NCBI RefSeq assembly: GCF_000801105.2
Contig: NC_079514.1
Span: forward strand, 806,001-870,000
Length of the DNA: 64,000 bases
Reading direction: 5' to 3'
Source: Raphanus sativus
Lineage: Eukaryota; Streptophyta; Magnoliopsida; Brassicales; Brassicaceae
Below are positions 43,336 to 55,929 of the stretch, in pieces; the first letter of the stretch is position 1; every line of letters begins with the position of its first letter. A model generated the notes under the pieces. The model saw nothing but the letters and a program-made list of their open reading frames with translations. It made no database searches and was not told the DNA's origin. Made by a program: the position numbers and the translations under genes.

Positions 43336-46111
43336 AATCTATTAACCGAAGTTTATGCATTAACCACGATCGAGTAGATTAATGAGGAAAAAAAAAGCAG
43401 CACCTCTTTGAAGATATTCAGGTGTTCTTGTTTGTATTTTTAACATCGGGTTGGTAATAAAAGTGGAGATATTCCAAATCTTGGTAAGATCTCGTCGATG
43501 AATCTTATCGACGACATCTGAATTTTGGAAATTGTTTAACTTCTCTTATTCCTCTCCACTCACTGTATTTTTATTGTATCCGATCCATATTATAATTATC
43601 AGAAATTTATAATAACAAAAAGAAGAAGTTGGACTGTATTTCTTGTCTCCTCGTTGCTCTATTCTAAGGTTTGTGATAAAAACATTATTTTGGGAGATAT
43701 TCATCTCCTTTCAACGTCACTTGCCCACTCAACAACTTGTCCTCATGGAATATTATTTTGGACTCTTCCATTTGGATCCGTACCGTCATTTTTACGCTTC
43801 ATTGCTTAAGGTAAGCAAGCACTCATATTGTAGATCGCTTTTGATTTACAGTAGATCAGTGAGCTGAATAATTGGATTTGAATCATGACCTTCACCGTCA
43901 GGAAATGATGAAAGTGCAAAGTTCGCAGTTCATATTTTGTATCTTAGTTATTATGGGAGCTACACAATCATGTTTTATCCATGTCAAACAAAGTAAAACC
44001 TGTTATAAGGTCTTTAGAACGTCACTAGTACGCCAAACGTCATCACGACTCACAATTATATCGTGTTCCTTAACTTGATCTTCTTTGATCGTTTCGTGAA
44101 TGTCGGATTTTAACTCTGCTCATCTTTAGTCGTTTCATGAAGATCGGATTTGATATCCAAACCCTTACTTATGATCGGACTTGATATGTAACAAATAATA
44201 CTGTCGTTGTCTCAGTCTAGAGGGGCAGGGGGAGAAATTATCTTTACTTCTTTATTTGATTAGATTCTGATTTACATGATCCCTTTGAAGTGGACTGCAT
44301 TTGACGTTTGGAAGATGCTATCCATCGTAAAACCTCTATTAACGTTTGGTTGCTACTCTGTATTATTACTTCTTTTTGGGATAAATATAAAAGAAAGATG
44401 ATGTTTCCATTATATATGAACTGATTATGAAGACACACAATTAAGTGCAAATGGAATTTTCATTATTTTATTACTATATGTTCCCCAATCAAATATGTTT
44501 TGATGTTACCATATCACAAACATCAGAACCTTAACTTTTGTTTTGAGGATAAAATGTATTAAAAAATTCTCCAATTTGCATGGAATTGTCCGGGGAAGAC
44601 TATTTTGGCTGCAATATATATTGTAAGTGAAAGTTCATGTATATGTTTATATATATTTTGTTAAGTAAAAATAAAAGCCGCCAGTCATTTTCTATACACT
44701 AAAAATCTACATGTACATAAGAAATCAAGTTGTTTTGCAGCGGAGGTATAGTCATTTACAATTTTCGTAATGAACATTTGATGAATGATAGATAACTTAA
44801 TTGGAATGATCATTCGTTTAATTTTTTTTCATACTTTTCTTTCTTATATAAAATCAATTTCGTGCTGGATGAGTGACAATAATTATTGTTACAAAATAAA
44901 TGAGAAATGGTTGGGACAAAAGATATCTACTATCGTCAGCTTGCAATTGATCGTACATACTCTCTACGTAAATTTTCACACAGGCTTAAATTATTCATGA
45001 GCTTTAATACTACGAATGGGCCTGAGGCCCAATTATCATTAACTTGTCAAGGGCATTCATTGTCACTCCCATTAGCCTATCTTTCTCCTTTTCAGGGCGG
45101 TGTTGTCAGCACCCACGAGCAGCCCGGTTTTGTCCTGTACCTTCACCTTCTATTTGAGGTTCCTAACGTCTTTCTCCCGACCAATGCATTTATGATTTAT
45201 CACTAACCTGTTCCTGATTATGCATATTCTTGACTATATAAATGTGGCTTACATCACCTTATATGTTTACCTAAACAATCATTATTCCGATTGTTTTAAT
45301 ATCGACCTTGATTATATCATACTGGAGAAAAAATCCAAAAGATTAAGTTAATATATTCTGTAAGGCGTTTCGCAACCAATCAATTAAGCATCTTTCTTTT
45401 GAGGCTGAGAGTGGTGGTTGCTTGTCAATGAGTAAGTGAAGCCAATCATATTATACATTTTCAGAATTTTCGTAAGCCATTTTCTTTTAAAAAGTTTAGG
45501 TCAGGGCCATCAAACATGTTACATCAGAAAACAGATTCTTGTTCTCTTGCTTTGGCCAATAAGGAACCTTAATGCCTTCACATTGGAAATTGATACTTAT
45601 TCAAATTTTACTAAAGAAACTAAAAAAATTCAACTAATGTGATATGTACTGCCAACTAGTATCCATATTATACACTGTGACTCATCAATCCTCAAATCTT
45701 ATTAAGCCGAAGCAGCAGTCTTTGAACTTCCGATGCTTGAATAATTTCCTTAACAATATTATCGTATTCAGCTGCAGAGTATTATCGTTACAAACGGAAC
45801 GTGCGAATAATGTCAATCGTCTGGTTAGCAAAATATCTTATATGAGAAAAAAACAGTTAGATTAGGTTTAGGCATTTACTGGGGAAGAATATAAGGTGGA
45901 CCAGTCAACGGGTTGCGACGAAATATAAGTCTTACACAATGTTGATAATTTAGCGTTTGCGAAGGTTGTGGTCACAAGAAAGTGTTATATCTATCACTCA
46001 TGCCATGTGATGTAACCACCACACACTCCTATGTTATTTACATTGTAGTTTTTTTTGGGGTTATAATGTTGCAAGATTACAACATGCATAGGACCCAATC
46101 TTGGCGATAAT

Positions 46112-46159
46112 ATCACTTTTCTATCTTTTCAAAAAAAAAAAAAATCACTTTTCTATCTT
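46112..46159 (+). mobile_element. Tail-only retroposon-like insertion
   Basis: A 16-bp exact direct repeat (atcacttttctatctt at 46112-46127 and 46144-46159) flanks ttc plus poly(A). Confidence 0.65.
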
Positions 46160-47122
46160 GACAAGATTTGTATGATCAAAGATAATAAACCAGAAAATGT
46201 CGCAAAAGTGTGAATAGGTAATTTAAAGTGAAATAGCGCATCCTTAACTACATACTGACAATTTACATATTAACCAAAAAAAAAACTTACTAGTGACATT
46301 TGAATAGGTAATTTTATGTTAGCAAAGAGTTTGTCAAATAATGTCCATATTAACATGTGCAAACAGATGCATGAAACTATAGATGGGTAGTTAATTTATA
46401 TTAACCATGAATAGTAAGGTAAAACTTCAAAACTGACTAAGATTTACTTAAAGCACCATTAGACAATAGACACCATCGATTTAACTTTTACCATATATCA
46501 ACATACGTCTAGAATAAAATCATTCGTTTATCACACTTTTAAAGCAATATAGATTTTTTCACAGACGGAAATAAAAGACAAAAGAAGAAAGACTTTTCAC
46601 TCAGAAGTTCCATTTTCTCTAGAGTAAAAAAGGATATGAGAAAAAAAAATTGTGTAAATTACTAAAAATAAAAATTGTTTGCATGTGTATAGTTGACTTG
46701 ACCGGTGCGAGTCCACACAGACCAATCCATCCCTTATGAGAAGTGAGAACCATAACGCGGTTAGGTAGATTCCGTCACAGCCAATTATCGTCCTTTAAGA
46801 CGTGAGAGCTCAACGAGTTACTTTAACACTCGCAGTCCTCTGTTTCTCTAATATAATCTTTTTTTTTCCTCCAATCAACAACCAAAGTTTGTACATTTAT
46901 TTCTTAACACGAGTGACCTTCAAAGACTCTTTTTCCCCCAGAGAATTTAGGGTTTGTTCAAGGGTTTGGATAAGAATCTGCTGACATTTTAGGGTAAGTC
47001 AGTTCTCTAACCTTTATCTCTGCTCTGCTTTGGTTTGTTTACTTGATGCTCTGTTTCTTGACAAATTGTCTTACAAATATATGTTTATCAAACTTGCAGA
47101 ATCTCGAAACTTGTTGCGTTAG

Positions 47123-48872
47123 ATGGCAATTGATACCATTCCAAGGATAGAGAAGTTGCCTCATTCCTTCAAGGTCGGTTATAAGCATCTCTTATAGTTC
47201 AACTTTATGCCTTTTAACTGTGTTTGTTACTGTAATAACATAAGTTTGGTGTTTGCTTGCTCTGCTTCCAGATGCACTCTTCCATGTGCTTAGAATTGAA
47301 CAACTTAGTTGATAGGGTCATGAGCATCTTTCCTGATATAGAAAATGCTCGACCTGGATCCTCCTCAGGGATACAGACTCTATGTTTGCTCAACAAAGGT
47401 TTGGTGAAAGCTAAGCTGCTTCTTCAGTACTGCAGTGAATCCAGTAAACTCTACATGGCAGTAACAGGAGATGCTATACTCTCAAGAGGTTGTAGAGCAA
47501 AGAAGTTATTAGAGCAGAGTTTAAGTGACATCCGAAGCATGGTACCGACCGTTTTGGCTATAAAGGTGTTTGTGTACTAAAACTATGTTTTCGAGTCTTT
47601 TAGGAAAAAAAATGAAGAATCACTGATGAGAGTTTTTGCTTGCAGATAACTCAGGTAGTTCAAGATCTAAGATCAACTGTGCTATCTCTAGAATCATCTG
47701 AAGAAGAAGAAGCTGGGAAAGCTGTTAGAGAACTGATGAAACAGAGCACATCTTCCTCTGATGAGATCAGAGTTTTTCATTTTGCAGCGTTAAAGCTCCA
47801 GCTTTCAACTCCTGAGGCCATCGTGATTGAGAGAAGATCCCTGAACTCGCTTTTCGTCAAGTGTGAAGGGGACAAGAGACAGGTTTTGAAGTATCTTCTC
47901 TGTCTCCTGAAGAAGCATGAGAAAATTATAGGGAGAGATAACTCTTTCACACATCTTGGGTCTGTGAATGATCCTGTGTGTGCTAGTGCTTCAGAAGCCG
48001 GGTGTTCTGAGGAGCATAACATTGACTTCTCCGTTGCTAGTTTTGGAAGCTCTCTGTGCAATATCCCTGATCTCAGCTGCTTCTCTTGTACTGATTTCAG
48101 CTCCAGCTTCACCACTGATTCTCCATCTTACTCTAAAATGTCAAAGGGTGGTTACTTCATGCCAATGCAGACGATCGTTTCTGAATCAGGAACTGAAGTC
48201 ACAGATTCTACTCACAGCGAGGTGGACACTAAGCTTCCATCAGGCTCTCTAACTTCCCTTCTGAAGATTGCAGAGTCTGGAGCAGAACATCTCCAGGAAC
48301 AAGCTATGAACACACTCAAGAACCTCTCCTTGAGCAATGAGATTTGTCTAGAAATGGTTTCTCTCGGTTTCATCCAGAAGCTCACATCTTTCTTGCAACA
48401 AAACTTGTTCAGCAAGCACTCAATCATCATTCTGAGTAATCTCTGCAACGAGGAGAGAGGACGGGGTTGCATAACCGAAACACCTGGTTGTTTAGCTTCA
48501 GTAGCTGAACTACTAGACTCAGATGTTGGAGAGGAGAAAGAGAATGCAATCTCCATCCTCTTACAGCTCTGTGTGGAGAAGATAGAGTATTGCAAACTTG
48601 TCGTGAGAGAAGGCGTTGATATTTACTCGTCTCTTCTCTTGATATCCAACAATGGAACTGATGAAGCCAAGGTGGGTGCATCAGAGTTGCTCAGAGCTCT
48701 TGAAGAAGTAGATTCCAACAGAGAAGAAGAAGAGTCTTCCACACCAGAAGGTGCAACTACTTCACAGGTTGTTGTTGTTACTCCAGTTAAGCATCAGGAA
48801 CCGAAGAAGTCTGGTCTTCTTGGGCTCAGATTCCCATTCTCAAGAAGATTTAAAAGTTTGATAAAAGCATAA
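47123..48872 (+). CDS. PUB5: PUB5-like armadillo-repeat protein without a U-box
   Basis: Three exons, 47123-47173, 47272-47565 and 47646-48872, encode 523 aa. Residues 1-220 are the helical U-box N-terminal domain (HSSMCLELNNLVDRVMSIFP, LCLLNKGLVKAKLLLQYCSE). The C-terminal half holds armadillo repeats (SLTSLLKIAESGAEHLQEQA, NALISILLQLC-type helices) and a basic tail FPFSRRFKSLIKA. This is the layout of Arabidopsis PUB5 (At4g36550), an E3 ubiquitin ligase of about 718 aa by memory. The U-box should begin near residue 225, but no U-box motif (CPIS, MxDPVxxxSGxTYER, CPxT) occurs in any exon. The frame runs from LGSVNDPVCASASEAG straight to the Ser-rich linker. The gene is open throughout, so it looks like a clean in-frame loss of about 195 residues. 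Confidence 0.85.
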
Positions 48873-49140
48873 GTTTTGTGTTAGGCCGCTGAAGTCTCTT
48901 TTTTTTTTTGTCTTGTCTGGTTCTCTTTGTTGACTTAGGTTTTGTATATACTGATACCAGCCCAAATGGAGTCCAGTTATGTAATTGTAATTTGATAGGA
49001 CAATAGTTTGCAAAATTTTGTAAAATTAAATAATTAAAAATGGTTTCCTCTGTCTTTCTGGTTCATATTTCTAATAACAAAGCGAATGATGAGAGAAATA
49101 AAACTTGCAGACTTTTCAATGACCCTTATCCCTAACTTCT

Positions 49141-50215
49141 TTACTTGAGGCTGAAGAAATTTGAAACAGGATCGGTTCGCAAGTTGTTGTAAGGACACTG
49201 TGAGTGAATATCCCAGCTTGAAAATGCATCATTTTTCTGCAGGAAAGAAAAAGGTCAATACCTAATAGGTTTCTTCACGGACAAGAAACAAGAACTTAAT
49301 AGCAAGGCAAACGATTAGTACAACGACGAGAGATGTGGTTTGGTTTGAGTTCATGACTGAGTAATCTAGAGATCCTTGCTGGTGTAATGGAAAAGACCTT
49401 AGATCCGCCATCATGGATAATTCATTGATATGAAACTCAAGCTGTGGATTTAAAACAGAGAGTTTCATGGACAAGAACTCGACTTGTTGTTGCAGAGACT
49501 GGACATAGTTGATGATCTCATCAAGCATACCGGCTTTACCAGTAACTTTGTTGCATCCAGGAACAATGTCTTGAAGACATTTCATCTTCTTGCTTATCTT
49601 TTCTCTCCTTGCCTGCCAAAAAAAAACAATCAGGTTAACCTTTATAATTAATCTCTCTTCAATCGATCTCTGTAGTATTAGTTACCCTTTCTGCTAAGCT
49701 ATGTCTGTCAGTGGCTTCACCTCTTCTAGCTCTCACATGGATGTAATCTTGTTTGTGAATGTCTGAGGATGTCTCTGTGTTGCTCATGTTTGATTTTCCT
49801 TTCATGCTTGACTCTGTTTCATCCTCTGCTTTGATCTTCTTCTTCTTCTTCTCTCTTGTTTCTGTCTTGCCCTATAACCAAAATTGATTTAAGAAAAAGA
49901 AAAAGAAAAACAATCAAAATCAATGTTTAAACAAAACCTAAACTGAAAAAATCAATGCTTTCTTGAGATACAAACCTCAGATTTTCTCTTGTTCAGCAAG
50001 GCAACGGCTCTGTTTTCTTCATTGTTCTTCACTGGTTCCGTTTGGAAGCTACTTGTCCTGGAGATGCAGCCATCAATAGTATCAAAAATATTTTTTCCCA
50101 AATAAGTCTCAACCCTTCTGAGCTCTTCTCTCCCATCTGAGCCAAGCATCTGAAGAAACTCAGGTGAAACCATTTGTTGTTGTTGTTGCAGCCATTTAAG
50201 TCCAGTCAAGTCCAT
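49141..50215 (-). CDS. BEE2: bHLH factor BEE2
   Basis: Four coding exons on the minus strand: 50215-49976, 49871-49686, 49612-49328 and 49236-49141; all junctions are in frame, for 268 aa. The basic region [20 protein letters not shown] and [20 protein letters not shown] form the DNA-binding and first helix; the second helix is [20 protein letters not shown]. The E13/R17-type residues for E-box binding are present. It matches Arabidopsis BEE2 (At4g36540), a nuclear brassinosteroid-induced bHLH promoting growth. A Q5 run sits in the N-terminus. Compared with Arabidopsis, as I remember it, about 20 residues after the bHLH (between FHINELS and MADLRSFPL) are missing, joined without an intron. 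Confidence 0.92.
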
Positions 50216-52042
50216 GTAGAGAAGGTAAAAAAAAAAACTTAAAGCTCTTATCTTTTCTTTAGGGGGCTTAAAGCTAAAGAGAGGAATAGAGAGTTTGAGT
50301 TGTATGTCTGGGGAGAAATGTAATCCATTTGATATGATTATTCTTAGGTTTTAATAGAAAGCAACATTGACCCATACACATGAGATTCGAAATCTAGTGA
50401 GAGAGTGACAAAAGAGTGGAGGAGGTTGGGGACAAAGAAGGTGAGATGAGAAGTTTGTGGGGTCTAATTGACATAACCTACCATGTGTTCATGTCCTTAT
50501 AAACATGAGGTGAGGGGTGTCTTAAGTTAGTCTTCTGTGTCTTTCCCTGATTGTTTTTTTTATAAATTACTTAAAGAAAGAGTGTTTCTTAAGGTTGAGA
50601 ATGTGGGGAATATGAATTATGAATCTTAACTTGCAAATGAATAGAAACAATGTTTGAATCATGAGCGGTGGTTCATGTCTTGTTGTGAATGTATACGTGA
50701 TTCTTGTGACGTATTATTACTAGTTACTACCATTTATCAATCTATAAGTTACACCAATTTTTACTATGTTTTATATATTAAGGAGATCGTTAACCATAAG
50801 CATATATCTTAGAGAGAGCGCATCTAAGAATACTTTTAAAACATTCTACTACTTTATTTAATAGAAATTTGAAAGTGATAGGGACAACAAAAGAGAGAGA
50901 GAGATCCAAAGAAGAAAATGGGTGTGAAGATAAGTGATAGGACGTTAAGCGACATATCAAAGTGTTTGGTCCCTATACATTTCATTTTCTCTTCTATATT
51001 TTTGTAATTACATATCTCTTATATTATCTATTTACTCGGTGAGATCATTCAAGAGAATATGTACTGTTTTGGAAAGTTTTTCATTCGTAGATGATTGGGA
51101 GATTCCTTATCTTGAATGCAATACAAGATTGTAGTTTATCTTGAATGTTGTCAGGTTACAGCTTATGTGTGAGAATGAGATAGCATAATGTAAAGCTCTA
51201 AGAACATTGAAATAGACGTGTTGTTGGATAAGCGTCTTTCTCTGTGGAGTTAGTTCAAGGTTAGTTACAACACCATGTATTCTTGTCTGTGGAGTTGGCT
51301 AGTTCAATGTGGATGACTTTCTTGTCGAATCCATCTCCAAACCTGCAACAGATCCAAATGCTGGACAAGTTTACTACAGGTACTACAAACATAAAAAAAC
51401 AGAGCTACTCTGTTTTGCTACAAGAAAGGGAGATCTCTAACTGTATCATGAAATGTATCTGCGAAAAGGTCTTCCATCTAAAGCTAAGGACTGCACACAT
51501 ATCTCATGTTTTGTCAACACAATCTCTGAACAAGAACATTCAAATCTAGAAATGTGCTAAAATGTTTCTAACTTTCCAGGAAGCTTGGAACAGATTCAAC
51601 TCAGAAGAACGGTAGAGGCTTGTGTTGTTCACTTTGACCTTGCTATATGACCTGCTTCTAGAGTCGTTAAGAAAAACTATTCTGTGTTTCCAGTTAGTTG
51701 TATCTTAGGCTAATTTTCTCTGATTGCCACAACAAAATATAGTTTTAAGAAACATGTTTTCTAATATCATTAGATGATTTCTTAACAAAACATTATTCTT
51801 TTATTTGATGCATTATGAGCAATAAAAACATATGTTTTCTAACATCATTAGATGATTTCCTTAACAAAATGTTATTCATTAATTTGATTCACTATGAACA
51901 ATAAAAACATGTTAAACATTTATTTGACCTACTTAGGTATTCTAATTCTATTAATGTAAGTATAAACGGAGTCTCGTGGAAGTTCCCGGATGATAATGAG
52001 GTCAAGGATTGCGTTTGAATAACATTGAAAAGTCAAATAATC
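50216..52042. other. BEE2 upstream region and intergenic DNA
   Basis: It holds the BEE2 promoter (50216 to about 50600) and a relic exon at 51303. A direct repeat near 51753-51795 and 51837-51877 (tctaa(t/c)atcattagatgatttc, then cttaacaaaa) marks a local duplication of about 85 bp. No intact gene. Confidence 0.55.
51303..51379 (+). pseudogene. Single-exon relic of an alpha/beta hydrolase
   Basis: Reads FNVDDFLVESISKPATDPNA then GQVYYR, ending at a donor-like ag/gtac. This is typical of the cap region of plastid alpha/beta-fold hydrolases. Its position between BEE2 and the At4g36500-like gene fits At4g36530. No other exon was found nearby. Confidence 0.5.
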
Positions 52043-53021
52043 TCAACGAATCCTTCCTTTTTTTTTTTTTTCCCGTCAAGAGAAATATTGATTAAAAAGG
52101 GGAGAGCCCACAATCCTTACAGCACAGGCCCAATGGCCAAATTAAAAAAAAACTGAAAAACACAATACACGATCTGAAAGCCCAAAACCAACACTGCCCA
52201 ACCCGCGACACATGTTGGCTTCACATCTTCTTGTCTCTCACCGGCGGTTCCGCCTGAGCGGCTTTGCTCCGTCGAGTTTGTCACGGAAGGCGTCATCGGA
52301 GAAACCGAGAGCTCCTCCAGTCCTCACACCACCTAAAGGACATTAGAAGCCCGAGACCCCAAACTCTGCTAAACTTCTCCTGTCGTCGCCGCTGTCACCG
52401 GAGAACATCCTCGTCCAACGAAATCTCATTCCGTCTGACCCTAGCGCGCAAACGAACCACCAGAACCACACCGCGACTTTCACTAAACCAAAAGAGAAAT
52501 AAAACCCTAAAAATCTAAAGAGACCAAAACCGACAGCGTAGATCTATCTGAGCCTCTACCCTTCGGCGCCAAGACCGACGAAAACGGAGCCGACGGGGCC
52601 TCCCCTTCTCGGAAACTAGAACCGGCGGCGAAGCTGAAAGAGCCTTCGCCTCCCGGAGTAAAGACCGCGTCGACAGAGCTCCGATAGCCTCCATCACCCG
52701 GAAACAGCCCTTGAACATGCAAGCCCGACCTCTTCCGCCGAGAGCCTCCACATAAACGCGTCCTCCCTCCAAAAAAGAACCACCGTTTGAGCGATGGCGC
52801 CAACCCAGAGCTCCGACAAGGCGTTTGGTGGTAGGCGGCAAAAGAAACGGCAAAAAAAAAACTCTTGACCGAAGGAAAAGGATTTCGGCGCCGGCACAGA
52901 CGCTCACGCGCCGGCCGGACGCCGGAAGCTCTCAGATCTCCTTTTTCTCTCTTCTCTCTCTTCTCTCTCTTCTCTCTCTTCTTTCTTGTGAGCTTGATAT
53001 CTTTTCAACGAATCCTTCCTT
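52043..53021 (-). mobile_element. Non-LTR retroposon insertion with 17-bp target repeats
   Basis: An exact 17-bp repeat, tcaacgaatccttcctt (52043-52059, 53005-53021), flanks a 945-bp insert. On the minus strand it starts with a GA-rich leader (agagaagagagagaag...) and ends cttgacggga plus about 12 A (52071-52060). It is GC-rich compared with its surroundings and has overlapping ORFs on the minus strand (up to 130 codons at 52515-52907) with no reverse transcriptase or known domain. It could be a 5' part of a LINE, a long SINE or a retroposed transcript. Confidence 0.85.
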
Positions 53022-53282
53022 CCTACATATTAATTTATATTATCTTATATAATTAAAAACCATATAATTATTTTAGACTTTACGAATTGGCAGGCAAACT
53101 CTGACCGTTTCTACTTTCAAACAAAACAAAATAATTAAAACCATAAAATCTCATTACATCTCCATATATATAACCACACTGATGAAACTCTTGCTCATTG
53201 CAACACCAAACAACTAAATCATCTCTTCTTTACATCATCATATTCTTATTTTTGACTTGACTATTCTCAAGAAAAAAAAAAA

Positions 53283-53651
53283 ATGCAAATGCTAAGAAGC
53301 TTTAGCACGAGGACAAGAAGCCGTCGTGGAGGCTACGAGCGAGTAAGTGATGATTCAACTTTCAGTTTACTAGGAGCAAAGCTAAGGAGATCAACGAGTG
53401 TTCCTTACTACGCTCCATCTATCAAGCTTGGTGCTGGTGGTGTTCCAACCATTTTCGAGGAGCTTCCCCGTCAAAAATCCAAGAAAGTCAAACCAACAAG
53501 CAAGTTTAGCCACCCTATCTTTAGCTTTTTATATGGAAAGAAGAAGAAGTCTACCACGAGGAAGCCTGAGTTTTCTAGGTATCTTGAGTACTTGAAGGAA
53601 GGTGGTATGTGGGATGCTAGATCTAATGCGCCTGTTATCTATTACAAGTAG
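53283..53651 (+). CDS. Small basic plant protein, At4g36500-like, function unknown
   Basis: A single exon of 122 aa begins MQMLRSFSTRTRSRRGGYER and continues SLLGAKLRRSTSVPYYAPS, with basic stretches (KKVKPTSKFSHPIFSFLYGK, KKKST) and the C-terminal motif PEFSRYLEYLKEGGMWD then SNAPVIYYK. It matches my memory of At4g36500 and its paralogue At2g18210, plant-specific proteins without an assigned role. No signal peptide or membrane segment is visible. The poly(A)-rich leader ends directly at the ATG. Confidence 0.85.
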   Translation: MQMLRSFSTRTRSRRGGYERVSDDSTFSLLGAKLRRSTSVPYYAPSIKLGAGGVPTIFEELPRQKSKKVKPTSKFSHPIFSFLYGKKKKSTTRKPEFSRYLEYLKEGGMWDARSNAPVIYYK

Positions 53652-54137
53652 ATGTTTAAAATTCAAATGATTGTTTTATAAGTTTTAATTTTGTGATGAT
53701 ATTCTTCCCTTGTAGTTATCAAATCATTAAATTTCTTATAAAGAATACACGGGTTGAACACAAATTTTGTATGTTTTTGAGCATATTTGATTCGAAATGA
53801 TTAAAAGTCTCAAATCAAAAACATTACACAGAGTAAAAAAAGTGAAAAGGTCAAGCGGTTTTGGTTTGACTGTAGAGGCATGTATAAACTGTAACGGTGC
53901 CGTTTAGGAGGAAGTCTGGAATTAATCAATCTACATTTGGTTACTTGAAGCTCAAGGAAGGCTTCTCTTCTTCCATTTACAAAAATTGGAAAATACCAAA
54001 AATGAACCCCAAATGATTAAAACACTGAGACATACATACAGTACATAGGTTTCAACGATTTTAATTTCAATGGTTTTGCTTTTATCATCATATAATCAGT
54101 ATGTGCTACATATATATAGGTTTTATTTCAATGTTTT

Positions 54138-55743
54138 TCAGAGCTTCCTTCTCAGAACAACAAAAAATGTGATGGGTCTTATGTCTTCCTTAGCCAACTC
54201 CTCGTCAACCATTCTACCATATGTATCAAACAGCTTGTCAAGAATCTCGTCCCCAAAGTGTAGTGAAAGCATTGACTCTTGAACCGCTCTTACCGTCTTT
54301 GCAGCCGCTTTACCATAACTGATACCATCCTCGTTGCCTTTCTCCTTGTCCACTTCCAACATCTCTAACTTCACTAACTCAAAAGACCCTTCTTTGTTCA
54401 CTTCACCTTCTATCTCAGCAGCACTCGGGGCGTAAAAGTGCATCTCGTAAGAATCTAGCTTCTCTTCCTCAGTTTCTCCCTACAAATAAGTGGATAATAA
54501 TATAACACTAGATCAAATTTGTTTAAAGAAAAATATCACACAAGAAATAAAATCTCCAAAACATCAGTAAATAAATAAATATATCTATATTTTTGAATTT
54601 AGTGTTTAGTGATTAAAGTTTGTAGTATTTAAGGGGTGAAATTGTGATTAGTGTTTAGGATGTTCTTAGTTTTTTTTTTGTAACACTGATGTTCTTAGCT
54701 TAATTTAATATTTTTGTCGATTGATAAATATCATTTTATATTTTTATATTTAAAGTGTTATTTTGAGACAAAACTAAAATTAATATTTATGAATTTTGTA
54801 ATATATATATACCTGTGCAACAAGATCTGCTATGGATCTTGCGAAAAGTTCCCAGAAGAAAGAGTTTCCTCTATCAACATGATCAGGACCTTCTCTTCCA
54901 AGTATTATGAGCACCATTCTACCTCCAGAAACCACCTCTTTTGATCTGAACCGGAGGAAGATGGAGAAATCTTCCTTGAATTGACAGTAGTAAGCTTTGG
55001 AAACAGCTTCAGGGCTCGAGGAGCAGATGTTAACACAACCTTTGTTTATGGACTTGCCTTGATCATCATATAAAGTTGGAGGAATCTGCAAAGAAAAAAA
55101 AACAACTCAGTTTAGGTGTATATACATACATCTGAAGATATCTATCCTCTCAATATATTCACCTTGGAAAGCCAGTGTAAACTGTAAGAGGCATAAACAA
55201 AGTGGATGGTCTTTTCAGGGAAGAGCCTTACATAGAATGATCCAGGGTAGGCTGCAAAGAAAACTGAAGGGTAATCATCATCGTTGGTACCTCTCTTGAG
55301 CTCTAAGTGAAAGTCAGGCAAGGTCTTGAATATGGAGTTGAAGTCATTCCCTGGAGATCGTTAAGAAAGAAGCTGATTTCTGGTAAGGGTTGGCTTGGGT
55401 TCTCGCGGCGGTGAACAGATATGACGGCTTTGATGATGTCTCTAATGGTGGAGAGAGTGTTTGGTCCTGAAGAACATCCCAGGTCAGCTATTACTAAACT
55501 CTTGGGTTTTGTCTCTTTGTAGAGTTGTTGCAGTGTCTCTAGTGTTATGTGTTTTGTTTCATCAGCTGCTTTCTTCTACAAATATTAAAAACAGCAAGAA
55601 GGGTAAGTAGAAGTCTAGATTATGAAGTAAGTGAAGAAGACATTTGAAATATCAAGAACCTGTAAGGAAGAGTTTCTGGCATAACTAGTTTTCCCAACTC
55701 CTCCTGTCATGTGAAACTCTCTTTCTAGATCCCTCTGATTCAT
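54138..55743 (-). CDS. SABATH carboxyl methyltransferase with a frameshift
   Basis: Four exons on the minus strand: 55743-55660 ([20 protein letters not shown]), 55575-55163, 55085-54813 and 54479-54138. The family signature [10 protein letters not shown] (SAM-binding) and [20 protein letters not shown] are present. It is closest in memory to At4g36470, a SABATH member related to salicylate and jasmonate methyltransferases; the substrate is unknown. Exon 2 is 413 bases, one short of a whole number of codons. At about 55352 the motif that should read LNDLPGNDFN reads LNDLQGMTS because one C of a CCC run is absent; downstream exons are otherwise well kept. Either a new pseudogene or a homopolymer error in the assembly. 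Confidence 0.82.
54659..54698 (-). mobile_element. Tail-only insertion in a SABATH intron
   Basis: An 11-bp direct repeat (gatgttcttag at 54659-54669 and 54688-54698) flanks poly(T) and gtaacact, within the last intron. Confidence 0.5.
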
Positions 55744-55929
55744 CACAATGACAAAAAGAAGTTTTTAAAACCTCACTAACTTCTTGGGTTAGGGTTTGTT
55801 CTTTGTTTTAATTTCTGTTTCTCAATGGAGTAATCTTTGGCCTGTCACTTCAATCTTCCATTAACCAAACTTTTTTGGGTGTTTTTTTTTTCCCATAAAC
55901 TCTTTATCTTCTAACATTTAATCACGAAA

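Larger units (their letters stand above)
42150..47122. other. Gene-poor region and PUB5-like leader
   Basis: No recognised protein. Possible exon-like scraps are 43690-43812 (ends at a gtaagc donor) and 44990-45205 (69-codon ORF with no known match). A 13-bp repeat tgaataggtaatt at about 46210 and 46301 flanks 80 bp with a poly(A) run. From about 46800 the sequence is the leader of the next gene, with a probable 5'-UTR intron (donor agg/gtaagt near 46992, acceptor cttgcag near 47099). Confidence 0.5.

Noticed and set aside
52515..52907. 130-codon minus-strand ORF, arginine-rich
   Set aside because: It lies inside the GC-rich retroposon, overlaps other open frames and has no recognised domain.
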